Program-made: the position numbers and the translations under genes
Shown: piece by piece, positions 1-5,626 of the stretch
How positions within the stretch are numbered: the first letter of the stretch is position 1
Layout of the letters: each line of letters begins with the position of its first letter
Notes under the pieces: model-generated
What the model was told of the DNA's origin: nothing
The model's database searches: none
The model's input: only the letters and a program-made list of their open reading frames with translations
Source: CAYWMP01 sp964459445
GTDB lineage: Bacteria > Desulfobacterota > DSM-4660 > Desulfatiglandales > HGW-15
DNA length: 8,000 bases
Direction of reading: 5' to 3'
Assembly: GCA_964459445.1 (NCBI GenBank)
Contig: CAYWMP010000232.1
Location: forward strand, 1 to 8,000

Positions 1-71
1 AAAACCCCCAACCTAGACTGGGTGGAATAGGCTGGCACAAACTAATCCTTGACAAGGTGCCCACTTTTCCA

Positions 72-110
72 AAAACTGATGAAAACTGATTTAGTTCAAT
101 GTTTTCATTA
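72..110. promoter_or_regulatory. Tandem repeat and dyad upstream of the histidine kinase
   Basis: AAAACTGAT occurs twice, at 72-80 and 82-90, exactly one helical turn apart. Overlapping it, ATGAAAAC (79-86) and GTTTTCAT (101-108) form a perfect 8-bp inverted repeat with a 14-nt centre. A TTGACA at 49-54 could be a -35 element, but the hexamer at the proper distance is poor; TATAAA-like sequences lie at 116-121 and 143-148. The block sits 80-120 bp before the kinase start, where an operator or promoter is expected. The symmetry is seen directly; a regulatory role is inferred. Confidence 0.3.
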
Positions 111-190
111 AGCCGTATAAAAACACCTTCTTTTCATCCCCCTATATAAACGATTCGACGCACCTATTCTTTGATGGCGAGGAATCCCAT

Positions 191-1915
191 ATGCCGAAGA
201 CAAATAAGGACTCCCTTCGTGATTTGAGAAATCGGGTTGAGAAACTACTGAAACAAAGCCCGGAGGACATCAAAAAGCTGCCGCTTGAAGAAATCCAAAA
301 ACTGGTCCTGGAGCTCCAGAAGCATCAGGTGGAATTGGAGATGCAAAACGAGGCACTCCGCTTGAGTGAGAAACGCTTCCGTGATCTCTACGACAATGCC
401 CCATATCCCTATCTGTCCGTAAGGGCTGAGGATGGACGGATTATGCAATGCAACGCTGCTGTTCGACATCTGTTGGGTTATGACAAAAAGACTCTGCTTG
501 GGATGAAGGTGTTCGATCTATACTCCGAAGCGCCTTCCGGCCTCGCAAAGGCAAAGCAAACATTCGGTTGCTTTAAGGCAGGGAAATCAATCAATGACGT
601 GGAACTTCAGATGAAACATAAAGACGGTCATTCCATTTGGATAAGTCTCTCAGTTGAGCCTGTAAGAGATCCACAAGGGACGGTTATAGAAAGCCGGTCT
701 GTTGTCATTGGCATTTCGCAACGCAAAGAAGCGGAAGAGGCCCTTAAAAGGGCCCGTGATGAGCTGGAAGAGCGTGTTAATGACAGAACTTCGCAACTTC
801 TAGAATCCAACAAGCTTTTGAGGGCGGAGTTCGAAGAACGATTGGGGGCGGAGGAATCGCTGCGTGAGTCCGAAAGAAAATACAGTGCCTTGGTGGAGAG
901 TTCTCTAACGGGCATTTACCTGATCCAAGACAATATAATTGTCTTCGCCAATGAGCGATTCGCCGAAATCCATGGGTATTCCAGGAATGAGGTGATCGGC
1001 ATGGAGGCGTCGATGCTTGTACACCCTGAAGATAGAAAGCTTATCGATGATATGAGAGAGAAGAGACTACAGGGAGAAGACGTCCAGTCCGAATATGAAG
1101 CAAGGGCATTGAAAAAAAACAATGAATCTATCTGGGTTCAAAGGAGAATTGCCCTGACCGAATATAAAGACAAGCCTGCAATACTCGGGAATATTGTAGA
1201 CACTACAGGGCGTAAGCTTATGGAAGAGGCTCTGCGCAAGTCGGAGCAGGAACTTCGGCTTCTTTCGTCTCAGCTTATTGAAGCACAAGAAGAGGAAAGT
1301 AAGCGAATAGCCATGGAACTCCATGATGGGATAGGTCAGAGTTTAAGCGCCATAAAGTTTACCGTGGAAAACGCAATGGGTAGTTCAGGAAGTCAGGAGG
1401 GCTCGGGATCCGGCAAACTGCTAAGGCCTGTCTTATCCATGATCGGCAAAGCCGTTGAGGAGGTCCGAAGAATATCCAGAAACCTCCGGCCGGCGATTTT
1501 GGATCATCTGGGAATACTTGCAACCATATCCTGGCATTGCAGGGAATTCGGAGAAATACATCCGAATATTCATACACAACAGTGTATAGAAGTTGAAGAG
1601 GATGAAATTCCTGTCTCCTTAAAAATCGTTATCTATCGTATTTTGCAGGAAGCATTCAATAACATAGCGAAACATAGCCGGGCGGATAAAGTCCGGCTTG
1701 AGTTGGGAGAAATAGACAGAAATTTGAGCCTGATTGTCGAGGACAATGGGGTTGGATTTGATATTCAAAAAGCCCTTTCTGTGGATCAGATCAAGGAGGG
1801 CCTAGGTCTCGTCAGCATGAAGGAAAGGACAGAGATGTCCGGGGGAACATTCTTCCTCGAGTCGAATCAGGGGAAGGGTACATCAATTCAAGCGATCTGG
1901 CCGATCCCCTCCTGA
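191..1915 (+). CDS. Soluble PAS-PAS sensor histidine kinase, NarX/DegS class (HisKA_3)
   Basis: Cytoplasmic histidine kinase of 574 residues that senses a signal through PAS domains, autophosphorylates a histidine and passes phosphate to a NarL/FixJ-type regulator. Order: charged helical N-terminus (about 10-60), PAS1 (about 60-178), coiled-coil linker (180-228), PAS2 (about 228-345), HisKA_3 dimerisation domain with phospho-acceptor His378 in ELHDGIGQSLS, then the HATPase domain (about 480-572) with N-box ILQEAFNNIAKHS, G1 box VEDNGVGFD (516-524) and G2 GLGL (537-540). NLRPAILDHLG (431-441) is typical of the class. All catalytic boxes look intact. No membrane segment is visible, so the signal is probably internal. 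A Gly/Ser-rich stretch at 397-409 lies in the dimerisation hairpin. The start is supported by GAGGAA at 179-184, 6 nt before ATG. The ligand cannot be told from sequence; PAS1 and PAS2 lack an obvious haem or flavin signature. The stop codon abuts that of the convergent regulator gene. Confidence 0.93.
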   Translation: MPKTNKDSLRDLRNRVEKLLKQSPEDIKKLPLEEIQKLVLELQKHQVELEMQNEALRLSEKRFRDLYDNAPYPYLSVRAEDGRIMQCNAAVRHLLGYDKKTLLGMKVFDLYSEAPSGLAKAKQTFGCFKAGKSINDVELQMKHKDGHSIWISLSVEPVRDPQGTVIESRSVVIGISQRKEAEEALKRARDELEERVNDRTSQLLESNKLLRAEFEERLGAEESLRESERKYSALVESSLTGIYLIQDNIIVFANERFAEIHGYSRNEVIGMEASMLVHPEDRKLIDDMREKRLQGEDVQSEYEARALKKNNESIWVQRRIALTEYKDKPAILGNIVDTTGRKLMEEALRKSEQELRLLSSQLIEAQEEESKRIAMELHDGIGQSLSAIKFTVENAMGSSGSQEGSGSGKLLRPVLSMIGKAVEEVRRISRNLRPAILDHLGILATISWHCREFGEIHPNIHTQQCIEVEEDEIPVSLKIVIYRILQEAFNNIAKHSRADKVRLELGEIDRNLSLIVEDNGVGFDIQKALSVDQIKEGLGLVSMKERTEMSGGTFFLESNQGKGTSIQAIWPIPS

Positions 1916-2584
1916 TTATTCGGTTTGCTTCCCTTCAACCAGGCCCCTCTCTATGGCATAGGCCGTCAAGGCGGATGCACTGTGGAGATCGAGCTTTTTC
2001 ATAAGATTGGACCGGTGTTTTTCCACTGTTTTTGGGCTGATACAAAGGTCTTCGGCAATTTCCCTATTCTTGTATCCCTCAGCAATGAGCTTTAATATCT
2101 CCCGCTCCCGTTTGGTCAGGACATCCCCAGCCGACTTCGTCTCTGATATATTTCTTGCATCTAAATAACCTTCTATGACCGTCTGGGATACCCCCGGGCT
2201 GAGGTAACGCTTTCCTTGGAAAACATTTCTAATCGCAGACACCAACTCGGCATTGGTCGCATCTTTTAGCACATATCCCTCAGCGCCGGCCTTAAGCGTC
2301 GCAATAATGAATTCCTCAGTCTTATGAACGGTCAATGCAACGACTTTTGTATCCGGATTTTGCTTCTTTAGTTCTCTGATCGCTTCCAGACCATTCATTC
2401 GCGGCATCGAGAGATCCATCAAGACCAGATCGGGATTCATGTCTTGAACGCCTTGGATGGCATCTCGACCGTCAGCGGCTTCGCCCACAACCTCAAAATC
2501 CGGTTCGGCAGATAATAAAGCCCGAAGTCCTTCGCGGAGTATTGTATGATCTTCGGCAATCAGAATCCTGGAATGCTTTTTCAT
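1916..2584 (-). CDS. NarL/FixJ-type response regulator (receiver plus LuxR helix-turn-helix)
   Basis: DNA-binding response regulator of 222 residues. The receiver (about 5-122) has the acidic pair Glu11-Asp12, phospho-acceptor Asp57 in LVLMDLSMP, Thr85 and Lys107. A linker of about 30 residues leads to a LuxR-type helix-turn-helix (about 155-217): LTKREREILKLIAEG, then recognition helix SPKTVEKHRSNLMKKL (183-198). Length is normal for the family. This class is normally phosphorylated by HisKA_3 kinases, so the convergent kinase gene is the likely partner. The ATG is the only sensible start, because an in-frame TGA lies three codons upstream. The Shine-Dalgarno is weak: the nearest AGGGG is about 14 nt away. 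Three ATACAG repeats lie 37-86 bp upstream and may be its own operator (inference). Targets are unknown. Confidence 0.93.
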   Translation of the reverse strand: MKKHSRILIAEDHTILREGLRALLSAEPDFEVVGEAADGRDAIQGVQDMNPDLVLMDLSMPRMNGLEAIRELKKQNPDTKVVALTVHKTEEFIIATLKAGAEGYVLKDATNAELVSAIRNVFQGKRYLSPGVSQTVIEGYLDARNISETKSAGDVLTKREREILKLIAEGYKNREIAEDLCISPKTVEKHRSNLMKKLDLHSASALTAYAIERGLVEGKQTE

Positions 2585-2620
2585 ACCCGGTCACCCAACC
2601 CCTAATAACTCTCCGTCGAT

Positions 2621-2673
2621 ATACAGCATTTTCCCCATAAAAATACAGTCATCCGTAACAAAAAATACAGTCA
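2621..2673. promoter_or_regulatory. Three ATACAG repeats at exact 22-bp spacing; candidate operator
   Basis: ATACAG occurs at 2621-2626, 2643-2648 and 2665-2670, a spacing of 22 bp each time, which puts all copies on the same face of the helix. Copies two and three are longer and identical over AAAAATACAGTCA (2639-2651 and 2661-2673). The array lies between the divergent response regulator (-) and receiver (+) genes and could control both. The repeat does not match the NarL heptamer (TACYYMT). Repeat and spacing are seen directly; the binding protein, perhaps the neighbouring regulator, is inference. Confidence 0.5.
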
Positions 2674-2785
2674 GTGCCCTATTTACCACAGAGAACCCCT
2701 CCGAGTAAACTGAGGCCAAATCGGCGAACCCGTGAAAGCATACTCTTATTCCAAAATTGATGATCTTAGCACAGAGGTATTTGAA

Positions 2786-3193
2786 ATGTGCAGGACACTC
2801 ATCATCGAAGACAATCCGACTTTTCGTCAGAGTCTCAGAAACCTGCTCACCTCTCGATTTCCTTCAATGGCCATTGAAGAGGCCGAAAATGGAATAAATG
2901 GATTCGAGAAAATCGATACTTTCAATCCGCATCTCATTTTCGTGGACATCAAGCTGCCCGGAGAAAGCGGCCTTGAAACTTCCAGACGAATCAAAACGGA
3001 TTACCCGGAAACCGTTGTTATTGTTCTCACGAACTACGATTTGCCGGAGTACCGGCAAATTGCTGAACAATTTGGCGTCAATCACTTTTTTTCTAAGAGT
3101 CTGACTCCAACGGATGAAATCCTCCATTCGGTCGAGACTATTGTATCCAACCTCCCGTTGATTGATGGGGAGAATACTCATAGAGGGCAATAG
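2786..3193 (+). CDS. Single-domain response regulator receiver protein (no output domain)
   Basis: A stand-alone CheY-like receiver of 135 residues. From the ATG at 2786, the acidic residues are Glu8-Asp9 (LIIEDN), the phospho-acceptor is Asp54 in HLIFVDIKLPG, with Thr82 (VIVLTNYD) and Lys104 (FFSKSLTP), so all phosphotransfer residues are present. Only a short polar tail follows the domain, so it must act through protein contacts or as a phosphate relay or sink. I chose ATG 2786 because AGAGG at 2773-2777 lies 8 nt before it and the receiver fold begins almost at once. An in-frame GTG at 2732 would add 18 residues but has no ribosome binding site. It is divergent from the LuxR-type regulator, with the phased ATACAG repeats between them. 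A link to the same kinase is plausible but not shown. Confidence 0.85.
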   Translation: MCRTLIIEDNPTFRQSLRNLLTSRFPSMAIEEAENGINGFEKIDTFNPHLIFVDIKLPGESGLETSRRIKTDYPETVVIVLTNYDLPEYRQIAEQFGVNHFFSKSLTPTDEILHSVETIVSNLPLIDGENTHRGQ

Positions 3194-3329
3194 CTGTGGA
3201 ATTATAGAGCGATTCATCTCTTAGTAGAAAGATTATGCAAATGGAGCTGATTATAAAAATCCTTAACACACTCCCCTTTGCACCCGAATCCCCTGATACC
3301 ATCAAACTAAATCTCTGGAGGGCTAGGCT

Positions 3330-3554
3330 ATGAACATGGAATGCAATCCGATAAACGAGAATGGCCAAAGAAACGTTTTTTGTCCCTACTACGGCGAATG
3401 CCTAGATTACGCTATCAAGATGGCTTGGAAGTGTTGGCAGTGTACAGACTGCCCCCAGAGAATGAATCAGGATGCAAGACCTGAAATTGAATGTGTCGGA
3501 AGTGACTGGAATGAGGTCTACGAAATCGCTTTCGAGGCAGCGAACCACCATTGA
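3330..3554 (+). CDS. Small Cys-rich protein of unknown function
   Basis: A 74-residue acidic, soluble protein with seven cysteines at 5, 18, 24, 35, 38, 41 and 55. The core is C18-x5-C24, a helix LDYAIKMAW, then C35-x2-C38-x2-C41 (CWQCTDC), a pattern that suggests metal or iron-sulfur binding, or structural disulfides. No signal peptide or membrane segment is seen. Translation is well supported by GGAGGG at 3317-3322, 7 nt before ATG. It resembles small CPxYxxC...WxCxxC proteins that I recall as frequent in sulfate- and metal-reducing Desulfobacterota, but I cannot name a family. It stands alone: the upstream receiver gene ends 136 bp before it and no intact gene follows for about 525 bp. No function is claimed. 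Confidence 0.75.
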   Translation: MNMECNPINENGQRNVFCPYYGECLDYAIKMAWKCWQCTDCPQRMNQDARPEIECVGSDWNEVYEIAFEAANHH

Positions 3555-3584
3555 AATAGAAAGAAAGTGTTCACATTCTATTTT
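3554..3584 (+). terminator. Weak hairpin just after the Cys-rich gene
   Basis: AAATAGAA (3554-3561) and TTCTATTT (3576-3583) are perfect inverted complements, and GTG-TT-CAC (3567-3574) forms a small inner stem. The outer arm overlaps the last base of the stop codon. The 3' arm ends in a short T run (3581-3584). It is AT-rich and bulged, so it would be a weak terminator at best. Confidence 0.25.
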
Positions 3585-3628
3585 GGTCCCTAGGCCTTGT
3601 CGAAGATCCCGACCTATCTGGGCGCCTT

Positions 3629-3823
3629 TCACCTCTCACTACCCACCAGCACGATGAGCAATGGCTCATGGGCCTCAGGTATTCCCATTACATGGGAGAC
3701 CCGATCATCATTAAAGGCCCCAATAATCCTTGCCCTCAAACCCGACGCCTCCGCCCGAAAAAAATACTCTGACAGATAGAATGACGGTGAGACATCCAAT
3801 GGGTGATTGAAATGTTTTGGTCA
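3629..3823 (-). pseudogene. Decayed 3' end of a nitroreductase / SagB-type flavoenzyme gene
   Basis: Read on the minus strand, the last 50 or so codons before the TGA at 3629-3631 give RAEASGLRARIIGAFNDD, then RVSHVMGIPEAHEPLLIV and LVGSER. This matches the C-terminal end of the nitroreductase/SagB superfamily, where a helix A-x-GL is followed by IGAF-[ND]-D-x-x-V, a short helix, then EPL and a strand ending in V-G. The preceding helix (ICQSIFF, like the family's H-x-x-Q-N-I-x-L) is in another frame, and the frames meet in a 7-base homopolymer (A7 on the plus strand, 3758-3764). One indel there would join them. Nothing recognisable lies upstream of about 3823, where an in-frame TGA also stands, so the FMN-binding N-terminal part is gone. 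No start codon or ribosome binding site is seen. Known: intact members are NAD(P)H-dependent flavoproteins of roughly 170-250 residues. Inferred: this is a dead gene fragment. Confidence 0.6.
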
Positions 3824-3950
3824 CCCGTCGAAATCCTCCCCCGCGGCCGTGAGCTCGGGGCCGAACGGCGGGTCGAAGGATTGGAATTTGTAGTTTTGAT
3901 ATTGTCCTTCGACTTTACCCTGGATGGGGTGCCGATCGGGCCCACCAATC
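3824..3950. repeat. GTCGAAGG-type inverted-repeat region in non-coding DNA
   Basis: GTCGAAGGA (3872-3880) and TCCTTCGAC (3905-3913) are a perfect 9-bp inverted repeat around a 24-nt AT-rich centre. A further GTCGAA lies at 3827-3832, and CCTTGTCGAAG at 3595-3605 beyond the nitroreductase relic. GC-rich stems (CCCCG/CGGGG at 3839-3860) adjoin. These resemble the GTCGAAGG-core palindromic sequences seen between genes in many Desulfobacterota and other environmental genomes (recollection, not searched). Short open frames cross the region on both strands but lack start signals, so I read it as non-coding. Confidence 0.4.
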
Positions 3951-3952
3951 CG

Positions 3953-3981
3953 TTGACAAAGCGATGCCTCTACACTAAAAA
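3953..3981 (+). promoter_or_regulatory. Candidate sigma70 promoter of purA
   Basis: A perfect TTGACA (3953-3958) is followed after 17 bp by TAAAAA (3976-3981), which keeps four of the six -10 consensus bases. Transcription would start near 3988, giving an untranslated leader of about 90 nt before purA. It is the best match in this spacer, but the -10 is imperfect. Confidence 0.42.
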
Positions 3982-4080
3982 GATAGTTTGGACTTCTGCC
4001 GATTAGAGCTTTTTAAGCAACCTGAAGTACAAGTCTACGATAGTCAGATAAAACCGAAAATACAGAAACAGGAGTTAGAT

Positions 4081-5370
4081 ATGTCGAATGTCGTTGTAGT
4101 AGGTACACAGTGGGGTGACGAAGGCAAAGGCAAGGTGGTGGATCTCCTCACTGCCAATGCGGACCTGGTTGTGAGATATCAGGGCGGAAACAATGCCGGG
4201 CACACCCTTGTGGTGAATGGAGAGCAAACCATCTGCCATCTCATCCCTTCGGGTATTCTCCATAAGGGGAAGAAATGCTTGATTGGAAATGGTGTTGTGG
4301 TTGATCCGGAAGTCCTTCTTGAGGAGATGGAAGAACTTAAACAAAAGGACCTTGACGTTGCTCCTGAACGTTTATCTCTGAGTGAAAAGGCCCACCTTAT
4401 CATGCCCTATCACAAGGCTGTTGATTTAGCCAGAGAGACGGCCAAAGGTAAAGACAAAATCGGCACCACTGGGAGGGGCATTGGACCATGCTATGAGGAC
4501 AAAGCAGGCAGGACAGGGGTGCGGGCCGTTGATCTGCTTGAACCGGAATCCCTGGAAGAAAAAATTAAAAACAGTCTCAAGGAAAAAAACTTTTTACTTA
4601 CCCAATTCCTGAATGCTGATCCCCTGGAATTTCAGCCCATCTATGACCATTATCTTTCTATGGCAGAAGTATTGAGGCCCTATATCACGGATGTCTCAGT
4701 AGCAATCGACCAGGCCATTAGAGCAGGGAAAAGAATCCTCTTCGAGGGCGCCCAGGGAACGCATCTGGATATTGATCACGGCACCTACCCTTTTGTCACC
4801 TCATCCAATCCTGTATCAGGCGGCGTATGTGCGGGCGCCGGCGTGGGTCCAAACAAGCTTCATCATATTAATGGTATTGTAAAGGCCTACACAACGCGGG
4901 TGGGTGCGGGCCCCTTTCCCACCGAATTGCTCGATGAAACAGGAGATTACATTCAGGAAAAAGGCGCCGAGTTTGGGGCGACAACCGGCCGGCGCAGGCG
5001 TTGCGGATGGCTCGATCTCGTCATGGTCCGGGATTCGGCCCGACTGAACGGGCTCGACAGCCTCAGTATAACCAAGCTCGATGTCCTTTCAGGGCTTGAC
5101 ACCTTGAAGATTTGCACTGCCTATGAAGTTGACGGTGAAAGAATCGACTCCAGGCCCGCAAGTCTCAATAAACTCGCCCGGTGCCAACCCGTCTATGAAG
5201 AATTACCGGGTTGGAAGGAAGATATCACCTCCGCCAGGAAACTGGATGAACTGCCGCAAATAACTCGCGACTATCTCAGCAGGATTGAAGAGATCACGGA
5301 GGTCCCCTTATCCATTGTCTCTATTGGCCCCATGCGAGAACAGACGATCGTCCTGAAGGAACCGTTTTAG
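4081..5370 (+). CDS. purA: Adenylosuccinate synthetase
   Basis: Cytosolic enzyme of the purine pathway that joins IMP and aspartate with GTP hydrolysis to make adenylosuccinate, the first committed step to AMP. At 429 residues it is full length. Diagnostic motifs in order: WGDEGKGK with catalytic Asp13, VRYQGGNNAGHT with catalytic His41, GTTGRGIGPCYEDK (128-141), FEGAQGTHLDIDHGTYPFV (221-239), VGAGPFPTE (274-282), TTGRRRRCGWLD (301-312) and TKLDVL (331-336). No key residue is missing. The reading frame is open upstream to 3988, but the true start is ATG 4081: AGGAG at 4070-4074 lies 6 nt before it, and the protein then begins MSNVVVVGTQWGDEGKGK as in the family. It is probably transcribed alone from the promoter near 3953. 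The mnmG gene lies 256 bp downstream, past several inverted repeats. Confidence 0.98.
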   Translation: MSNVVVVGTQWGDEGKGKVVDLLTANADLVVRYQGGNNAGHTLVVNGEQTICHLIPSGILHKGKKCLIGNGVVVDPEVLLEEMEELKQKDLDVAPERLSLSEKAHLIMPYHKAVDLARETAKGKDKIGTTGRGIGPCYEDKAGRTGVRAVDLLEPESLEEKIKNSLKEKNFLLTQFLNADPLEFQPIYDHYLSMAEVLRPYITDVSVAIDQAIRAGKRILFEGAQGTHLDIDHGTYPFVTSSNPVSGGVCAGAGVGPNKLHHINGIVKAYTTRVGAGPFPTELLDETGDYIQEKGAEFGATTGRRRRCGWLDLVMVRDSARLNGLDSLSITKLDVLSGLDTLKICTAYEVDGERIDSRPASLNKLARCQPVYEELPGWKEDITSARKLDELPQITRDYLSRIEEITEVPLSIVSIGPMREQTIVLKEPF

Positions 5371-5421
5371 CACCTCACGCCTCGATTCTTTTACTAAACG
5401 AGTCAAATAAATCCATCGGGA

Positions 5422-5435
5422 ATTGATAAATCAAT
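5422..5435. repeat. Short palindrome after purA
   Basis: ATTGATAAATCAAT has perfect 6-bp arms around AA. An outer CCAT (5412-5415) and ATGG (5434-5437) can extend it only with a bulge. It lies 52 bp after the purA stop with no T run behind it, so it fits a dyad binding site or an RNA hairpin rather than a terminator. No function can be assigned. Confidence 0.3.
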
Positions 5436-5450
5436 GGTGTTACGGGTGTT

Positions 5451-5507
5451 CAGCGTTTAGTGGTTCAGAATTCTCTTTCCTAAACGCTGCCCCCAACCCT
5501 TTTATTT
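5451..5507 (+). terminator. Inverted repeat with T-rich tail, possible purA terminator
   Basis: CAGCGTTTAG (5451-5460) and CTAAACGCTG (5480-5489) are a perfect 10-bp inverted repeat with a 19-nt loop that itself contains the palindrome AGAATTCT (5467-5474). The T-rich tract (TTTTATTT, 5500-5507) begins about 10 nt after the stem, later than in a canonical intrinsic terminator. It lies 80 nt beyond the purA stop. It may end purA transcription, or be an intergenic repeat: GTTCAG-like units recur at 5449, 5456 and 5463. Confidence 0.38.
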
Positions 5508-5557
5508 CCCTTAGAACTCCGCTATTGTTTATATTTTGAAAATTGGTCATTTCATCT

Positions 5558-5604
5558 CCGCTCCCAGCGGATCAGTCTGCGGGTGAAAAATGGCGGATTC
5601 ACCC
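5558..5604 (+). promoter_or_regulatory. Two adjacent hairpins in the mnmG leader
   Basis: CCGCT-CCC-AGCGG (5558-5570) is a tight 5-bp stem, extendable by one T-A pair. GGGTGAA (5581-5587) and TTCACCC (5598-5604) form a perfect 7-bp stem with a 10-nt loop ending 22 nt before the mnmG ATG. The GGGTGAAA strand could instead pair partly with TTTCATC at 5550-5556, so two exclusive folds are possible. There is no T run, so any effect would be on translation or RNA stability. The structure is visible; a regulatory role is inference. Confidence 0.3.
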
Positions 5605-5626
5605 TATCACCTAAAATCACTTGCTC

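Noticed and set aside
33..50. TGGCAC as the -24 half of a sigma54 promoter for the kinase gene
   Set aside because: The required -12 TTGC-like element is absent; five bases after TGGCAC the sequence is AATCC.
877..889. AAAATACAGTG copy of the repeat inside the kinase gene
   Set aside because: It encodes the usual PAS start R-K-Y-S-A and is not phased with anything, so it is explained by coding.
2621..2673. Array as NarL heptamer sites
   Set aside because: ATACAGTCA does not fit TACYYMT on either strand, so no named regulator is assigned.
2732..2785. GTG start 18 codons upstream for the single-domain receiver
   Set aside because: No ribosome binding site precedes it, while ATG 2786 has AGAGG at 8 nt and fits the domain edge.
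3821..3823. In-frame TGA with open sequence on both sides (3629-4012, minus strand), considered as a selenocysteine codon
   Set aside because: No start codon exists in the upstream part, no selenocysteine-insertion hairpin was recognised, and the enzyme family match lies partly in another frame, so decay explains it better.
3736..3948. Minus-strand 70-codon open frame as an independent gene
   Set aside because: Only its end (ICQSIFF) fits the nitroreductase relic; the front is low-complexity sequence over the repeat and has no binding site.
3803..4006. Plus-strand 67-codon open frame before purA
   Set aside because: No ribosome binding site, runs across the inverted repeats and the likely purA promoter, and shows no recognisable protein pattern.
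3988..4080. Upstream extension of purA by 31 codons
   Set aside because: The family N-terminus begins at ATG 4081, which has AGGAG 6 nt upstream; the extension has no such site and lies in the leader.
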